Source: Pontibacter populi (lineage in GTDB: Bacteria; Bacteroidota; Bacteroidia; Cytophagales; Hymenobacteraceae). Taken from it: a DNA stretch of 64,000 nt. The position numbers and the translations under genes are program-made. The stretch spans positions 1-64,000 of the forward strand of contig NZ_JAHWXQ010000001.1 of the NCBI RefSeq assembly GCF_019336435.1. The letters are read 5' to 3'. Below the pieces are notes generated by a model, which had not been told where the DNA came from, ran no database searches, and worked only from the letters and a program-made list of their open reading frames with translations. This document shows, piece after piece, positions 63,094 to 64,000 of the stretch (the first letter of the stretch is position 1; every line of letters starts with the position of its first letter).

Positions 63094-64000
63094 ATGCGCA
63101 ACTATAAACTTTACGCCCTGGTGAGCTGCCTGCTGGCAGCCGGAACTGCTTTTTCGCAAACTATAAAAGTTGATAAAAAAGTGGCAAACGCCATGCAGAA
63201 GGTGGAACCCGCTGTTATAAAAGCACACATTGATTACCTGGCGGATGACAAATTACTGGGCCGTAAGCCGGGCACGCCGGGTTACCAGATGGCCGTGGAT
63301 TATGTGATCGATCAGTTTAAGAAAACAGGTGTGGCTCCTGCGGGCGAGAACAATACGTACCTGCAGACCGTGCGCCTCCGCCAGGCTAAAACCGGCGCGG
63401 ATGTAACTATAACCGCCATCAATGGCAAAGGCGAACAACAGGTATTGGCAATGGGTAACGATGCCGTGATCTACCCGAACCCGGTACAGCAAAGTGTAAC
63501 GATAGAAGCGCCATTGGTTTTTGCTGGCTACGGTATTTCTGCTCCGGATATGGGTTATGACGATTACGCCGGTATAGACGCGAAAGGCAAGATTGTGGTG
63601 GTTTTCAGGGGAGCACCTGAGCAATTTCCGAACACAATTGCAAACTATAGCATGGACCTGCAGAACACCCTTAAAAATGCGGCAGCACATGGCGCAGTTG
63701 GCGTTATAGTTGCCGCCCCTAACGAACGATCCAGAGTGCCAAACCTGCAGAATGGTGTTTATAGTGTGATGACTCCTGATGGTAAAGTGGGTGCTTCGCG
63801 CTCTTATGTATCGGATGATATCAAACTTTTAGCCAACCTGAGCTATAATACCCTGGAGAAGTTCTTTAAAGAAAGTAACCTGGATCTGGGCAAAGCACAG
63901 GCAAGTATAAAAGCGGGCAAACCTGCCTCCGCTACGTTGCAGGCAAGCATCAAAGCAAACTATACTTCTGCTTACCAGGATATTGAAAGCTACAATGTAG
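63094..64000 (+). CDS. M28-type peptidase with PA domain (C-terminus beyond window)
   Basis: About 302 codons are visible. ATG 63094 starts a signal peptide (MRNYKLYALVSCLLAAGTAFSQ). HIDYLADDKLLGRKPGTPGYQMAVDY is the usual N-terminal region of exported M28 aminopeptidases (the LADD-xLxGR-xPGTxG pattern). APLVFAGYGISAP...DDYAGIDAKGKIVVVF and AAHGAVGVIVAAP form the inserted PA domain. The zinc-binding residues lie beyond the window edge, so catalysis cannot be checked here. Confidence 0.88.
   Translation, partial: MRNYKLYALVSCLLAAGTAFSQTIKVDKKVANAMQKVEPAVIKAHIDYLADDKLLGRKPGTPGYQMAVDYVIDQFKKTGVAPAGENNTYLQTVRLRQAKTGADVTITAINGKGEQQVLAMGNDAVIYPNPVQQSVTIEAPLVFAGYGISAPDMGYDDYAGIDAKGKIVVVFRGAPEQFPNTIANYSMDLQNTLKNAAAHGAVGVIVAAPNERSRVPNLQNGVYSVMTPDGKVGASRSYVSDDIKLLANLSYNTLEKFFKESNLDLGKAQASIKAGKPASATLQASIKANYTSAYQDIESYNV

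Noticed and set aside
1-64000. CTATAGTTTG as the Bacteroidota -7 promoter element
   Set aside because: TATAGTTTG has the wrong spacing for TAnnTTTG, and most copies are inside genes or after stop codons rather than before starts.

Overview
The window looks like a chromosomal segment of a Bacteroidota member, most likely Cytophagales (Hymenobacteraceae, Pontibacter-like; this placement is inference). The signs are a SusC/SusD/SusE glycan-uptake locus, a type IX secretion (T9SS) C-terminal domain on a secreted amylase, the Bacteroidota TamB/TamL pair, a giant HYR-repeat surface protein, lipobox lipoproteins and weak Shine-Dalgarno sequences. No rRNA, tRNA, CRISPR array, transposase or phage gene was seen.

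Layout. (1) 1-6.6 kb: a giant surface protein, cut off by the left edge, with a rhamnose/galactose-binding lectin domain, HYR modules and Ig-like modules. Its signal peptide carries a T8 tract that puts the start codon out of frame. A divergent Lnt-family acyltransferase gene lies just upstream. (2) 7.3-25.7 kb: a starch/maltodextrin locus. It holds a Crp/AraC hybrid regulator, a six-hairpin glycosidase lipoprotein, aldose epimerase, an alpha-amylase lipoprotein, SusE, SusD, SusC, a secreted GH13/T9SS amylase and a divergent sugar MFS transporter. (3) 25.7-34.3 kb: an alpha/beta hydrolase, three copies of a STAS-like domain in two genes, an NhaC-type transporter behind a SAM riboswitch, a DUF72 protein and a cyanophycinase. 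The segment is flanked by two inverted, diverged copies of a modular non-coding block of about 0.75 kb. (4) 34.3-44.7 kb: a second sugar MFS transporter, RBBP9-like hydrolase, MBL hydrolase, PAS/GAF histidine kinase, malate:quinone oxidoreductase, a coiled-coil membrane protein, YceI, EcsC and a HAD phosphatase. (5) 44.9-51.7 kb: a GbsR/MarR-TolC-adaptor-RND efflux operon with a small inverted-repeat element between adaptor and pump, then an acyl-carrier-like protein lacking the phosphopantetheine serine. (6) 52-64 kb: an FAD/NAD(P)-binding protein, TamB, TamL, a lipoprotein, an SRPBCC protein and an M28 peptidase cut off by the right edge.

The most striking feature at the scale of the whole window is a highly iterated palindrome, AACTATAGTT (core CTATAG). 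By hand I counted 24 exact 10-mers and about 95 CTATAG cores in 64 kb, in genes and between them. They are notably placed on or just after stop codons and inside terminator loops. A random sequence would hold about 0.1 of the 10-mer and 16-18 of the core. The second striking feature is the pair of inverted modular repeat blocks. The most specific functional prediction is that the NhaC-family gene is a methionine transporter, because an S-box riboswitch lies in its leader.
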